From Drosophila miranda (lineage: Eukaryota > Arthropoda > Insecta > Diptera > Drosophilidae), in NCBI RefSeq assembly GCF_003369915.1, contig NW_022881603.1, positions 21,821,515-21,885,514 on the forward strand: a stretch of 64,000 nucleotides of DNA, written 5' to 3'. The notes under the pieces were generated by a model. That model made no database searches. It was not told the origin of the DNA and saw only the letters and a program-made list of their open reading frames with translations. This document shows, one piece after another, positions 22,884 through 33,944 of the stretch (within the stretch, counting starts at the first letter, position 1; every line of letters starts with the position of its first letter). The translations under genes and the position numbers were made by a program.

Positions 22884-23539
22884 ATCTTTTGAACGCCGGC
22901 CAGAAGCAGTTCCTCGTGTAAGAGCGTGCCTCCTGGCACATCTTATTGTTGCGCTGCCACAGCCCTGGGGGACAGTGTTGCATCAGCCGGAAGTAGGCGC
23001 ACAGGCTGTAGAAGAGGGCGTGTCTGTCGCAGGCATCGCTCTGTCGACTCACTCCGGTCAGCTCCTGGTACTTGCTGTACACCAACGAGGAGCAGTTGCC
23101 AAAGTTTGCGGCGTAGGCATCGGTGGTGGGGTGGTGGCTGAAGGCTCGCTCCAGCATGGGTCGCACACGGGGGAGCCTCACTCGGAAGCCCTGCAAGGCC
23201 GCACTGGCATTGAATATGCAGGCCAGGCGGCACTGGGGGATGGCAGAAGGGCGGATGAGTATGAGTCTAGTGCGATGCGATGTCTATCGGATACTCACGC
23301 TTGGCTGCTGTCCGGAGTCGCGGCACTCACTGTTGTAGACGCCCAAGTTGGGCATGGGAGAGGGACAACAGATCTGTACATTCTGTGGGGGTTGCACTCA
23401 TGTAGTTATTGGCTTCTGGGGGTTTCCCCCAAACACTTACCTGAACAGACTTGGGCTCTGCCTTGCACTTGGCTGCGTTGAGGGGAGGAATTGTCCAGCA
23501 GAGCATTGATAGTAAAATGATAATCCAAACACTTCACAT
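22867..23539 (-). pseudogene. Plus-C odorant-binding protein B (start damaged)
   Basis: Minus-strand exons 23441-23539, 23299-23373 and 22867-23232 join in frame with good splice sites (180 triplets with stop). The mature part has 12 Cys including the adjacent pair ICCPSP, the exon start CRLACIF shared by all five OBPs here, and the extra C-terminal cysteines (C-P-P-G-L-W, MCQEARSYTRNCF) that define the Plus-C subfamily. OBPs carry hydrophobic ligands in sensillar lymph or haemolymph. The second codon is TGA, directly after the ATG. The next ATG, 12 codons in, would leave only a short leader (MLCWTIPPLNA). The rest is intact, so loss is recent or partial. It is convergent with and overlaps DM4_12 gene 3. 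It most resembles the Obp50 cluster. Confidence 0.8.
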
Positions 23540-23753
23540 GGCTCTACAGCTTCGAATACCGAATGTTCTAAATCCAGGGGATGATCAGTCAATATAAGGT
23601 TGCGTGTGGCAGGCAGAGAGATGACATGGAGATGGCGATGGTACTAGCGTTGCGGGAGACTTTAACCCAATGAAACCCCGGAACCAGATATCTGGGATTA
23701 TAGTTTCATTTTCGACTCTTTCAAAATTCATTATAGGATCCGCAATTAAAAAA

Positions 23754-24330
23754 ATGTCTGTTCTGTGGCTCTTGTGTTGCATGGGAATCCTGTTGGTTTC
23801 TGTGGCACGCGGTGGGCTCTTGGATATGGGAAACTGCTCGAGGCTGTTTAACACGAAGACTCTGGACTGGTGCTGCGGTAGGAACGTTTTGAGCATGTTC
23901 GCCTTTGTGGGCACCAACTGCACTGCCTACTTGAACGACTATGGACCAGTTAGTAGTATTTTGTTATGCCATAACCGAAGCATTTAGACTAATAATAATA
24001 AAGGGTGATGCCTTTTCAGTGCCGCTATGATTGTATCTTCAATCACTGGGGGATACGCGACGAGACGCAGTTCAAACTCAAAATGCCAGAGCTGTTCATG
24101 ATGATTACCAAGCTGTACAGTCCTCTGAACGGATACCACAGCTATGGCGTGGCCCTGAAGATGGCCTACGAAACCTGTGACCGACTGGGCACCAAGTACG
24201 CAGACTTCATTATGCTCTATTCCTAGACTTCTACCACGCTCAGTGCGCGGCGATATATCTGATGCTCGAATGTCCTCGAAGATACTGGCACCCGGATGCC
24301 CCGGAGTGGAATATCCTAAAGGAGACAGTC
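23754..24330 (+). pseudogene. Plus-C odorant-binding protein A (frameshifted)
   Basis: Exon 1 23754-23948 starts with a clear signal peptide (MSVLWLLCCMGILLVSVARG) and has the WCCG pair. Exon 2 from 24020 opens with CRYDCIFNHWGIRD, the shared Plus-C exon start. The frame ends at TAG 24224-24226, but the expected continuation is in the next frame: FYHAQCAAIYLMLECPRRYW matches LFYSLCAYFRLMQHCPPGLW of gene B. About seven residues, with one expected Cys, are missing at the join. It is divergent from gene B, with 214 bases between the two starts. The outer LTR element is inserted some 140 bases past the recognisable part. It belongs to the Obp50 group. Confidence 0.75.
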
Positions 24331-24471
24331 CGATCCTGCGTCCGCATTTTCGAAGAGGGTACTCTACCGAAGAGCGACCCGGAGACGAAGAGTTCGGGCA
24401 GTCGGCTATACACGGTTGGCCTGCTCGCTTTTCTAGCTAGTGTCACCTGTACATATTTCCAGCTACATATA

Positions 24472-24756
24472 TGTAAAGGACAGTGTATCAAGCAGTTAAC
24501 ACTATCCCATCTAAATTAACGTTTGAACTTAAGATACCATCGATAAGACCTAACCGATATAACCAGACTTAACCGATGTTTAAAAGACCTAACCGATAAG
24601 GGGTTATCGATATGGGAGTCGGTTGTTGGAAGTAGAAGCAGAAAGTTGAACAAAAAGTCGGAAGAACAGACTCATTAATTGCACATCTTAAATCATACAC
24701 TTTGTACTTTTTCGAATAACGCTATTAATAAAAGATACATTATTATTAATCTTACA
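24472..24756 (+). repeat. 5' LTR of outer Ty3/Gypsy element
   Basis: TGTAAAGG...CTTACA, 285 bp. It contains three near-tandem units of the form A/CAGACYTAACCGAT and a TATCGATA site, which is the DREF-binding (DRE) consensus. It matches the copy at 40095-40381. Confidence 0.9.
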
Positions 24757-24862
24757 TTTTGGGCTCGTCCGCGTCGAATACAGAGCTCGGAGTGTGTGAA
24801 AAAGAAAAACAAGAAAGCAGAAGCTGATGCAAGAAGAGGATTGTTGAAAAGTTGTTAAAGTT

Positions 24863-25750
24863 TGTAACGGACCTGCTTCTTGGTTCGCTTGAGTTTGCTG
24901 GGCTCGCTCAGCGGTCGGCCGATTCGTCGCAACGTATTTTTATTGTTGCCCCCAACGACAAATGATTAGACCTTCCTTTTCTTTAATCGAATCTCTCTTT
25001 ATTCGTACTTATATTAGGACTTAGGGCTAGATGCTACAATTCAGCTTATCTATGGATCTCCACCACGCGTGGGCTCTCGTCGGGTGTGGCAGCGTTGAGG
25101 CTGTTGATTGGGGCAGTTTGACCTCCGCTATTGCTTTGGCCCGCCACGCAAATCCGCACTCTACGTCTCGCACTCCCCTCTTAGCTTCCGCCGGCAACTG
25201 TGGATCACCTCTTAACTTAGACTCACTCTGGGGGCAGGCGGGGCCTGTCTTCCTGTTGTTATTCACTTCACTGCACTTCTTCGAACCGTACCGGGTATTA
25301 CTCTCACGTTTCGGCGGGGTTTCAACGTGCGCGCGCGATCACTTCTCCACGGAAAAAGAGAGCCGCTTCGTTGCCGCAGCCTCCTTTTATAGCCCCTTGA
25401 CGGGCCCCGGCTCGGCGTTGGTAGTTTTCCATCGCCGTCTCCTGGTTTCCACGGCCTTCGTAACGGGGCCTTGCCGGTGGCGTGATCCCATGCCCCTATT
25501 TGGTCATGCGTCGGATCGCTGCCGGCCCGATCCCGCCGTCTCCTCTGCCTCTCGCGTTTCTCTTGCTCCGAGAGCGGGACACTTCTCCTCTCGGGACCCT
25601 TGGCCTCTTCGCCGCAACCGGCTATCCGTGGGTATCTGGGCTGACCTTCGCCTTATCCAGCCAGCCATCAGCCTTTATCCGACCGTCCCACCGCCTTTAT
25701 CCGGCTATGCTTTGGTCGAATTCGGCCTGTGGGAACCACGGTTCCTCACA
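24863..25750 (-). repeat. 3' LTR of inner element (left copy)
   Basis: 888 bp. On the plus strand it runs from TGTAACGG to CCTCACA. The purine tract on the minus strand (GGGAAGAAAGAGGGGGG, 25751-25767) directly abuts it, which fixes the orientation as minus. Confidence 0.92.
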
Positions 25751-26449
25751 CCCCCCTCTTTCTTCCCGCAGCGGAATACTCCCGTTTTCCGCGACCTTGC
25801 GACGGAGTGTGCTTTCCTCATTCAAACGGCCCCATTTTACGCGCGCTCCTTACGGCATCTGGGATCACGGGCGCCCTGGCGCCCTCTGGCGCCTTTGCTC
25901 GGGCGGCGCTGCCAGCCCTTGCAATTTTCTGGCTGGGGCCGAATCCCCACCTATCGATAAGGTGTAGGGGCGTTTAGGCGGTCCACTCGATATCTCTCCC
26001 CCGTAAGTATTCCACTTTTCTCTTTTTCTTCTCTCTTTATTCATTTTCTTCCCGCGTGTTTCGCCCCTGATTTTTTCTTTCTTTTTTTTTCTTTTGCTCT
26101 TTTTTTTTCCTTTCCCCTTTTTTTCCTTACTTTTGCTCGCGGAACACCTCCGTGCGTGTGGCCGACATCGCAATGCGGTACCGGGTACCCCGCTCGCTCA
26201 CCAGCTTCTTCACCCTCCTACCCACGAGGCGAATCTGGGTCTGCGCGCGGACCACCGCCGCCGGCCACTCCTCCCGCGGGATCGCCGTCCAGTGGACCGT
26301 GGCTGCTGGTGCCGAGCTCTGCCGTTGCAGGGCCGGTCGCTTCGGTCCTGCACAGGGCTCCGGGCAGGAGGCCTGCCGCTTCAGAGCCGGGCGCTCGGCC
26401 GCCGTCGACCTCTCCGGTGCGGGCCACACCCACGGTCCGCGCTCCCACG

Positions 26450-26860
26450 CCTCGAGTTCCACCTCCGTCGGTGCTGTCGCCGACGTCGCCGTTTCCGCGG
26501 CCCGCGTCTCGGCTTCTGCCGCTGCCTCGGCCGTCGCCGTCTGGGCCGCCGTCGCCGTTTCCGCGGTCTGCGTCTCTGCTGCCGCCGTCGCCGCCTCTGC
26601 CGCTGTCTCGGCCGTCGCTGTCTGGACCGCCGTCGCCGTTTCCGCGGTATGCGTCCCTGCTGCCGTCGTCGCCACCACTGCCGTTCGCATCGCCGCCTCC
26701 GCCGTCGCCGCGGCTGCCGCTGCTTCGGCCGTCGCCGTCGGGACCGCCGTCGCCGGCTGGGCCGCCGTCGCCATTTCCGCGGCCTGCGTCTCTGCTGTCA
26801 CCTTCGCCGCTTCTGCAGTCCGCATCGCTGCCTCCGCCGTCGCCATTGCTGCCGCTGAGG
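26450..26860 (-). repeat. GCC/GTC-rich degenerate tandem repeat
   Basis: A stretch of irregular repeats of about 50-65 bp built on GCCGTCGCCGTTTCCGCGG, which on the minus strand codes for Ala-Thr-Ala-Glu-type repeats. It is part of the inner LTR element's 3' region. Confidence 0.6.
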
Positions 26861-28168
26861 TCGTGGGGGCGGGTCCGGGTCCCTCCTCCGCGGGTCCCTG
26901 CTGTTGCTGCCGCGTGGACTCTCCTCCCACACCCGGGCGCCGGCCTCTGGCTGGGCTTCGCTCGGGGCGGGCCCCGAGGCCCACGTGATGTGCAGGGTCT
27001 GGTGGTGCCACACCATCCCCTGGCGCACGGCGGTCCGCACCTCCTGCGATACATACGGACCCATTACGGCCGCCTCAGGTCCCCTCCACTGTGGTTGCTG
27101 CTGCCACTGCTCCTGCCCCTGCTGCTGGTGATGCGGCTGCTGGTGCTGCTGGTGCTGCTGCTGCTGGTGCTGCTGTTGCTGCTGCGGGTGCTGCTGCTGC
27201 TGGTGCTGCTGCTGCTGGTGCTGCCGTTGCTGCTGCTGCTGGTGCTGCTGCTGCTGGTGCTGCTGCTGCCGGTGCTGCTGGTGCTGCTGGTGCTGCTGCT
27301 GCTGCTGGTGCTGGTGCTGGTGGTGCTGCTCCTCCTCGGCCTGCGGCTGCCGCCTCTCGGAGCCCTCGTCATCCTCGGCCGGTGGCGTAGGTTGCCACAG
27401 CTCGCCTTCCTCATCCTCGGCCTGCTGCAGCCGCCGCTGCCACTCGGCCTCTGGGTTCGTAGCCTGCTTGCCCGTGGCCTGGGGCGGCGTTCCCTCGGTC
27501 TCCGCCTCGTCGGTCCGGGGCTGCATCGGCGGCAGGACCACCCGGAATGGTGGGGGTGGCGGCGCCTCGTCGCTCTCTTGGCCGTGCTCCTCCGTACTGG
27601 CGGCTCTTTCCGCCTGTCGCCGCCGCGCCTCCATCCGCTCGTCCCTCCGCCGCCTGATCGCCCACGCCCTCTCCAGCACTTGGTGCATCCGGCGCTTCTC
27701 CTCCGGCGTCGCCTCCTGAAACCTCCGCCTCACCGCCTCAATTTTGTCGCGCAGGGTCAGCGGCCTTCCATTCCTCGTCTCCGGCTCCGCCCTTTGCTGC
27801 CGTCTCCATCTGGCCTTCTCCTGAGCGGTTGGCGCGCGCGGGCCGTCGGTGCATATGACCTCGTCGTCTTCCTCCTCCTCCTCATCCGATGACACCGCCG
27901 GTGACACCAACGGCGAGGCCAGCAGTTGAAGGAACTGGGAGCCATCGCACCAATCCTCCTCGTCGCTACGCGAGAGCAGAGACGCCCGTCGCTGACGAGA
28001 AGTACCGGCGCGATAGCCCCCTCCTCCCACGATCGCCTGTTGCTCCTCCAGGAAGGCCCTCATATCATCCATCTTCTTCCTGCCATCCTCGTGGTTGAGC
28101 CGGCGTTTCATCTCCATTTTTTTTCTTGCTGCCTTTCTTGCGTTCTTTCTGGTGATAATTACCTTCAA
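26798..28168 (-). CDS. Inner element third ORF, Gln/His-rich, unknown
   Basis: A 456-codon frame between pol and the 3' LTR, where env would lie in errantiviruses. It starts with a basic helix (KKMEMKRRLNHEDGRKKMDD), has an acidic part and a coiled-coil-like stretch with many Arg/Glu, then about 70 residues of Gln with His every few positions, coded by CAG/CAA-type repeats. No signal peptide, membrane span or furin-like site is visible, so it is not a recognisable envelope. A second open frame, 26127-27011, overlaps its end and holds Ala/Thr/Glu repeats. The function is unknown. Confidence 0.5.
   Translation of the reverse strand: MKVIITRKNARKAARKKMEMKRRLNHEDGRKKMDDMRAFLEEQQAIVGGGGYRAGTSRQRRASLLSRSDEEDWCDGSQFLQLLASPLVSPAVSSDEEEEEDDEVICTDGPRAPTAQEKARWRRQQRAEPETRNGRPLTLRDKIEAVRRRFQEATPEEKRRMHQVLERAWAIRRRRDERMEARRRQAERAASTEEHGQESDEAPPPPPFRVVLPPMQPRTDEAETEGTPPQATGKQATNPEAEWQRRLQQAEDEEGELWQPTPPAEDDEGSERRQPQAEEEQHHQHQHQQQQQHQQHQQHRQQQHQQQQHQQQQQRQHQQQQHQQQQHPQQQQQHQQQQHQQHQQPHHQQQGQEQWQQQPQWRGPEAAVMGPYVSQEVRTAVRQGMVWHHQTLHITWASGPAPSEAQPEAGARVWEESPRGSNSRDPRRRDPDPPPRPQRQQWRRRRQRCGLQKRRR
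27120..27330 (-). repeat. CAG/CAC repeat coding poly-Gln/His
   Basis: Near-perfect trinucleotide tract (GCTGCTGCTGGTGCTG... on the plus strand). It encodes the Gln/His-rich part of the third ORF of the inner LTR element. Confidence 0.8.
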
Positions 28169-29397
28169 GTGTTCGCTGTTCCGTTTTCCCCCCGCCTATA
28201 TACACGCGTTGCATTGCCAATCGTTCCCTCTACCGGTGCCGGTGCTCCGTGTCTCGGTCTCTCCCGCCTGGTTCTAACGGTTGTTGCGTTTGTACTCATG
28301 GCCCTCAGCCTCGTCTCTCTGCCGGCCGCGCTCTCTAACGGCATCTTTCCCCTGGTTGTGCGAGTGCCGTCGCGCTCTCCGCTCTCTATCCGATTTCGCC
28401 TTATCCCTTTTTTTTTTTGGATACTGTTGTGTTCTCGCCGCGTTTCTCTGTTGGCTCATGGATAAAACTTTTCCATCTTTGATGGACCCACCCCCTTCCC
28501 GTTCATGATTATTTTGCTTTTTATTCCCCCATTTTATTTTTGCTTATACACAACTTTTATTTAGCCCTTTATTCTTGTTTATTTTAATTGCTATTTAATG
28601 GATTGATGGATTGCTAATTATTTACTTTTAATTGTTATAAAAAAAATTGCTATTTATTCTTACATGCCACCGCCGACCTGTCTTCTTCATCCCGTGCTGC
28701 TCGGACCCTCCTTGGCCTGGGTGAGTTCTCCCGACCCGGATGACTTTTACTCCATCCTTTCTCCCTTTCCAGCTCGCCCTCTGCCCTCAATGCGGGCCGC
28801 TTGCCGCGATTCCGCTCGTGAACAATGGGTCCTCCGACCCTCCGCCCGGGCTGGAATCTTGGGCTCACATCCCAGGGCAACTCCTATGCGCCACCGGCCG
28901 GACTCTTTTGACAGGTGTCTCCCTCACACAGTGGCTCGGACCCGAGGATCATCCGACTCCTCGCCCGGTAGTCCACGCATGAGCGGCACCCGTCGTTCCG
29001 GCCCGACGCTCGTAGTTGCCCCGTGAGTCCGCGTTGAGGCGTGAACCTGGCCCCTGGGTTTTTCCTGGTCATCCGCTGTCTGAGATTACACTCCCCGACC
29101 CTGGATTCGCCTCCCAGCTTTGGGTGACGCGTTTCTTGTTCAGGTTTGCTGAGCTTTTCCTCTTCTCGTTTTATTTTCCTTTCTTTTTACTAATTTTCGC
29201 TTTTTTCAGATTTCTCCAACCACAGTCTTCCTGTTCGCCTTTTTTTTTTTTAATCTAAGCGCACAAGTCCATCACCCTGCGTGCTGACGAGTCTCGTGCG
29301 TGTCCTGCGCGGCACCCTTCCCCAGTGTCCTGCGTGGCACTCTACCGTTCCTGGTCCTGCGTGACCCTTTAGGGCGACCTATTACAGCCATTCTCCT

Positions 29398-32300
29398 TCA
29401 CCCCTGTGTCTCTCGCTCCTCGGGTTGGGGTTTCAGATCTCGTATGTGTGCCGTTCTCTTCTTCCTGCCGCCCTTCTTTCTTAGGTTGCAGATAACCGGG
29501 GATATAAAGTCCTCTATCTGGTATGGCCCATCGTACCTTGGTGCCAGCTTCGCGGCGAATCCCTCCGCTGCATTGGAAAGGTGGTGCTGTTTGGCCCACA
29601 CGACCTCTCCCACTTTGGGTCTCCACGGTCTTCTTCTCAGGTTGTAATGCCTGGCCTGATCCTGGGCTGCCCTTTCCAAGTTGCGTCGAACCAACTGAAA
29701 CAGCTCCTTTAATTTCTTCGCATTTTCATCCGGCGTCTCTGTGCCTTGTCCCGTGCCTACCGTCTCCTCGTCATATAGGGCCTTTGGCAGCCGGGGTTCC
29801 CTTCCTTGCACCACGAACGCCGGTGAATATCCCGTTGTATCCGACACTCCCGAATTCATGGCCAGCATCAGCTCCGGCCATTTTTCATCCCAACACCTTT
29901 GATCATCATGGTCTTTACCGTTCTGTTCGTTCGCTCTGTCGGATTCTCTTGCGGCGTGTATGGCGCCGTAAACTGGTGACGAACTCCTAGCTGCTCCAGG
30001 AATCTTGTAAATGCCCTGCTTGCAAACTGCACCCCATTGTCCGTAATGAAGACTTTGGGCGTGCCAAAACGGGCTATTATGCGCTCCCGACAGGCCTTTA
30101 TTAGTGCCTCTGCTGTGGCCTTCCTCAGCGGCACCAACTCGGTCCACTTGGAGAATCGATCCACCAGCACCAACAACATCGAGTTCCCATGTTTCGACCT
30201 CGGCAGAGGACCCACAAAGTCCGCGCATACCGTTGCCCATGGTTCTTCCGGCACCTGTGTCAACATTTCTCCTGCCGCTTGTAGCTGACTTGGCTTATAG
30301 CGAAGACATAGTTCGCACTTCCGCACGTAGGCCCTCACGTCCCTGTACATCCCTGGCCAGTAATATCTTGCCGCCACCCGTGCCGCGGTTCTCCTTCCGC
30401 CGGCGTGGCCTGCTTCCGGACTATCGTGGCTTTCCTTTAAGACCCTTTCTCGGGCATATTTCGGCACACATAACTTCCACGAGGCGACTTCTTCGCTCCC
30501 TGCCCGGTGAGGAATGTGCCGGTACAAGTTTCCCCCCTTCTCCACATAGTCGGGGTACTTCGGGGATTCTTTTCTGATCTTTTCTACCATGCCCTCTAAC
30601 CACTTGCAGGGCGGCTCGCCTACTGGTTGTGTTCCCTCCTCACTTCTTATCCGACGGCCTCGCTCCTCCACCGGTTGTCGGGAGAGTGCGTCGGCTACCA
30701 CGTTGAGCTGTCCTTTCCTGTACGCGACTTCAAAGTCGTACTGCTGTAGCTCTAATGCCCATCTCGCCACTCTTCCCGACGGACTTTCTATGCTATTTAG
30801 CCATTTCAGAGCCATGTGGTCCGTGACCACCTTGAAGCGATATCCTTCCAAGTATGGCCTCAACCGGCGGATGGCCCACACAATGGCCAGACATTCTTTC
30901 TCGGTCGCCGAATAGTTCCTTTCGGGTCCATTTAGCGTCCTGCTAGCATATGATATTACCCGTTCGCCCCTTTCCGTCTCCTGCGTGAGAATCGCACCCA
31001 GCCCGTAATCACTGGCGTCTGTCTGCAGAATGAACTTCTTCGAGAAGTCGGGCACGCCAGCACGGGGTCCGCCACTAGTCGTCTTTTCACCTCCTCGAAC
31101 GCTTCTTGCCGTTCTTGTGTCCAGACCCAGTCCGTCTTCTTCTTGGGGAGCCCGGACAGGGGCTGCACGAGGGTGGCGAAGTCGGGCACGAACCTCCGGT
31201 ACCATGAGGCCACTCCCAAGTACTGTCTCAGCTCCTTGACATTTGTCGGCGGTTTCAATTCGGCTATGGCTGCGACTTTCTCGGGGTCTGTACATATCCC
31301 CTCACCGGTCACCTTGTGGCCTAGATACCGCAGCTCTTTCCTAAAGAACTCGCACTTGTCTGCGTTCAGCCGCAGGTTCGCCAAGCGCAGCCGTCGAAAC
31401 ACCTCTTTCAGGTTTCTTCGGTGTTCTTCTTCTGTTCGCCCGATGACCACTATGTCATACTGGTATGCGAACGCGTGCGGCATCATTTCTGGCCCAATCA
31501 CTTGGTCTAACGCCCGTTGGAAGGTGGCCGACGCGGAGTGTAACCCAAACGGCATCACCTTCCATTGGTATAGCCTCTTTCCGGGCACCGTGAACGCCGT
31601 GATCGGCCGGCTGCTCTCGGCCAGGGGGATCTGCCAATATCCATCCTTCAGATCTAGGCTACTTATGATTTTCGCTTCCCGCAGTTTATCGAGGATGTAA
31701 TCGATCCTGGGCATTGGGTACGCGTCTTTTACTGATCTCGCGTTAACTTGACGAAAGTCCACGCACAATCTCCATTTGCCATTTTTCTTCTTTACCATCA
31801 CTATAGGCGAACTGTAGTGGCTCTTTGACGGCTCTATGCATCCCATTTCTACTAGTTCGTCCACTTTCTGGTTAATCTCGGCCTGCATTTTGGGGTTCTT
31901 CGGGTAATATCTTTGCTTAATCGGTTGCGGGTCACTCATGGTGATTGTGTGCACCGCCACATTAGACACCCCCTCGATCTTGGAAAATGCCTCTAACTCT
32001 CGGGCTAAGAATTCCTCCACTGGCTCTTCCCTCGCCCCCTTATTCTGCCTCATTCCCGCTGACACCCCCCAGTCGGCCATTCTTAGTGTCGTGTCCGTTT
32101 CGTTGTCGGACTCCGGAGCCGTGTCTCCAGCTTCGGCCTTCGCCACGGACAGTCTTTCCTCCTGGTCTCCTCGTTCCCGATCTTGGGCAGGGATCACCAC
32201 CCTGTGCCCTGCACAGGTCACCACTGCCCCGACCGCGCGGAGAAAATCCCATCCCACCACTAACTCATCAATCACACCCGGCAATACGAGTAGCACCATT

Positions 32301-32731
32301 GGGATCTCCTTGTTCCCAAAGCATACCTTCGTTTCAATCTGGCACGTGACCTCCTGGCTATGGCCATCCGCCAACCTCACCCTTTTCCTTGCCGCCGCCT
32401 CCCGGCCTTCACCCTTTAGTCGGTCCGCCAGCTCGCGGCTCACGAAACTGCTGGTAGCTCCTGTATCCACCGTGGCTTGCAGCTCCATGCCCGCGACCTC
32501 CACTACTGCGGATAACTGTTCCTCCTCGCTGGTCAGCCTGCCGACTAGGCTTGAGGGACCGTTTCTTGCGACCCTGGCACGGCCCTCCGCGGCGTGGGTC
32601 GCGGGGCGTTTCCCGTCTTCCTGCAGCATTGCCATGCCGAGATGCCCACTTTTCCGCATCTCCAGCAGTAGGTGAGAGGTCGGCCGTTGCACTCCCGGCT
32701 CCAATGATCCGCGCTCCCACACCTTCGGCAC
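29398..32731 (-). pseudogene. Inner element pol region: PR, RT, RNase H, IN (fossil)
   Basis: Domains in order on the minus strand: protease (VDTGATSSF), reverse transcriptase (PIVMVKKKNGKWRLCVDFRQ; LDLKDGYWQIPL), RNase H (ILQTDASDYGLGAILTQ), integrase zinc finger (HAGGRR...CELCLRYK), integrase core (VCADFVGPLP; FITDNGVQF) and a GPY-type end (APRYDGPYQIEDF). The order is that of Ty3/Gypsy. The region is spread over more than one frame, so it looks broken, with only a few breaks. Confidence 0.85.
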
Positions 32732-33875
32732 GCCTGGGCCGGATTCTTGACATATCCGTTCTCGATATTGCCGTTGGTCGGTGTCGGCCTAATGACACGC
32801 TCTCCCTCTCCTCCCGTGCTGCTCCGTCCAGCGGGCCGTCCTTGCATCGCCGACATGCCGTCGTCTCGGCTGGCTTGTGGAAGGGATTCGCTGCCCGGGC
32901 TTTCACGGTTGGATTCTCCCGTTGGAACTCTAGGCGGTCCCTCTCCAACGCCTCGAACTCGTCTGCCAGTTCCATCATGGTGTCGAGGTCCTTGCACCGG
33001 TGCGGCCTCATATACGCTCTCAGATCGGGCATGCTATTCTCACGAATCAGCTCCGTCTGCTCCTCTTGGGGACATTTCAGGGGTCGCATAAGTGTCTGCA
33101 TCTCTACCATATACTCTTTGAATGGCTCGCCCCATTTCTGTTTCCGCATCCTCACTTCCTGCAGCAACTTCTCAAAGTATCCCCGCGGCAGAAAGTAAGC
33201 CTGGAAGCTCGACGAGAACTCTTTCCACGTTCTCCACTGTCGATTGTTCGCCACGAACCACATCAGCGCCCGCCCTTTTAGCAGCTCCGGCATCGCCCTT
33301 GGGATCAGATCCGGATCCAGACCGTACGTCTCGGCGGACCACTCGACCTGCTCCAAGAACTCGAGAGGCTTCGTCGTCCCGTCGAACCGGAACGACCACT
33401 CTCTCACCTGTTTCGCCACTCTAGCGTAGTCCAGGTGTGCTGGCCGTATTGTGGCTGGTTCGGTTCTCCCTCTTTCGGTCTCTCGGCTTCGATCCCTTCC
33501 TTGGTGGCGGGGCCTGCTAGGCGTCCCCGTGTGCGAGCGTTCCGGTATTGGCACTGAGAGACTCGCTATCAATTCTCTCTGTATGTCGACTGGGGACCTC
33601 CACAGCGTCGCCGCGGTTGCGCCGGGTGGGGGTGCCAGGTGCTCGTACGCGGCTTGTTTGTCGTCCGCCCGGGGTGTCGGCGAGGACCTGTCCGCCCGAC
33701 ACTCCCATACCTCAATCAGATCGGCCCACTCCGACTCATCTTCGTGTTCCCTCATCCACTCCTTTAATGTTCTTCTCATTTCGTCCACTGTGCCCTCCAG
33801 CCGCACGCCGAAGGCGTGGCCGCATTGGACAAGCTCCTCCTTTCTCAACCGGTGGATCCATTGTCCCTTCCCCAT
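32409..33875 (-). CDS. Inner element gag region (fossil)
   Basis: A 488-codon open frame with the retrotransposon gag domain (residues about 170-290: WSFRFDGTTKPLEFLEQVEW, LLKGRALMWFVANN). The zinc knuckles (CRRCGSADHWSREC, CWRCGKVG) lie in an overlapping frame at 32545-32997. Gag would form the particle that packages the element RNA. Part of a retroelement fossil. Confidence 0.8.
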   Translation of the reverse strand: MGKGQWIHRLRKEELVQCGHAFGVRLEGTVDEMRRTLKEWMREHEDESEWADLIEVWECRADRSSPTPRADDKQAAYEHLAPPPGATAATLWRSPVDIQRELIASLSVPIPERSHTGTPSRPRHQGRDRSRETERGRTEPATIRPAHLDYARVAKQVREWSFRFDGTTKPLEFLEQVEWSAETYGLDPDLIPRAMPELLKGRALMWFVANNRQWRTWKEFSSSFQAYFLPRGYFEKLLQEVRMRKQKWGEPFKEYMVEMQTLMRPLKCPQEEQTELIRENSMPDLRAYMRPHRCKDLDTMMELADEFEALERDRLEFQRENPTVKARAANPFHKPAETTACRRCKDGPLDGAAREERESVSLGRHRPTAISRTDMSRIRPRRAEGVGARIIGAGSATADLSPTAGDAEKWASRHGNAAGRRETPRDPRRGGPCQGRKKRSLKPSRQADQRGGTVIRSSGGRGHGAASHGGYRSYQQFREPRAGGPTKG

Positions 33876-33924
33876 TCTCTCATCTATATTTCTCCTCCCT
33901 TTGTCCTACTATTTGTCGTTGTAG

Positions 33925-33942
33925 GCCCCACGTTGGGCGCCA
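33925..33942 (-). other. Primer-binding site of inner element (tRNA-Lys type)
   Basis: Minus strand TGGCGCCCAACGTGGGGC, two bases inside the 5' LTR. This is the tRNA-Lys-type primer site used by gypsy and Osvaldo-like elements. Confidence 0.75.
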
Positions 33943-33944
33943 GT

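Noticed and set aside
22801-23481. 226-codon plus-strand frame
   Set aside because: Antisense to OBP gene B, whose spliced minus-strand reading has signal, cysteines and family matches.
25031-25960. 309-codon open frame in the left LTR and its near copy at 34113-34847
   Set aside because: It lies in the long LTR of a retroelement, appears in both LTR copies and has no domain. Open by base composition.
26156-27892. 578-codon Pro/Leu-rich plus-strand frame
   Set aside because: Antisense shadow of the Gln/His-rich third ORF of the inner LTR element, produced by the GC-rich repeats.
26127-28168. Envelope gene in the inner LTR element
   Set aside because: The position fits, but there is no signal peptide, membrane span or cleavage site; the content is repeat-like.
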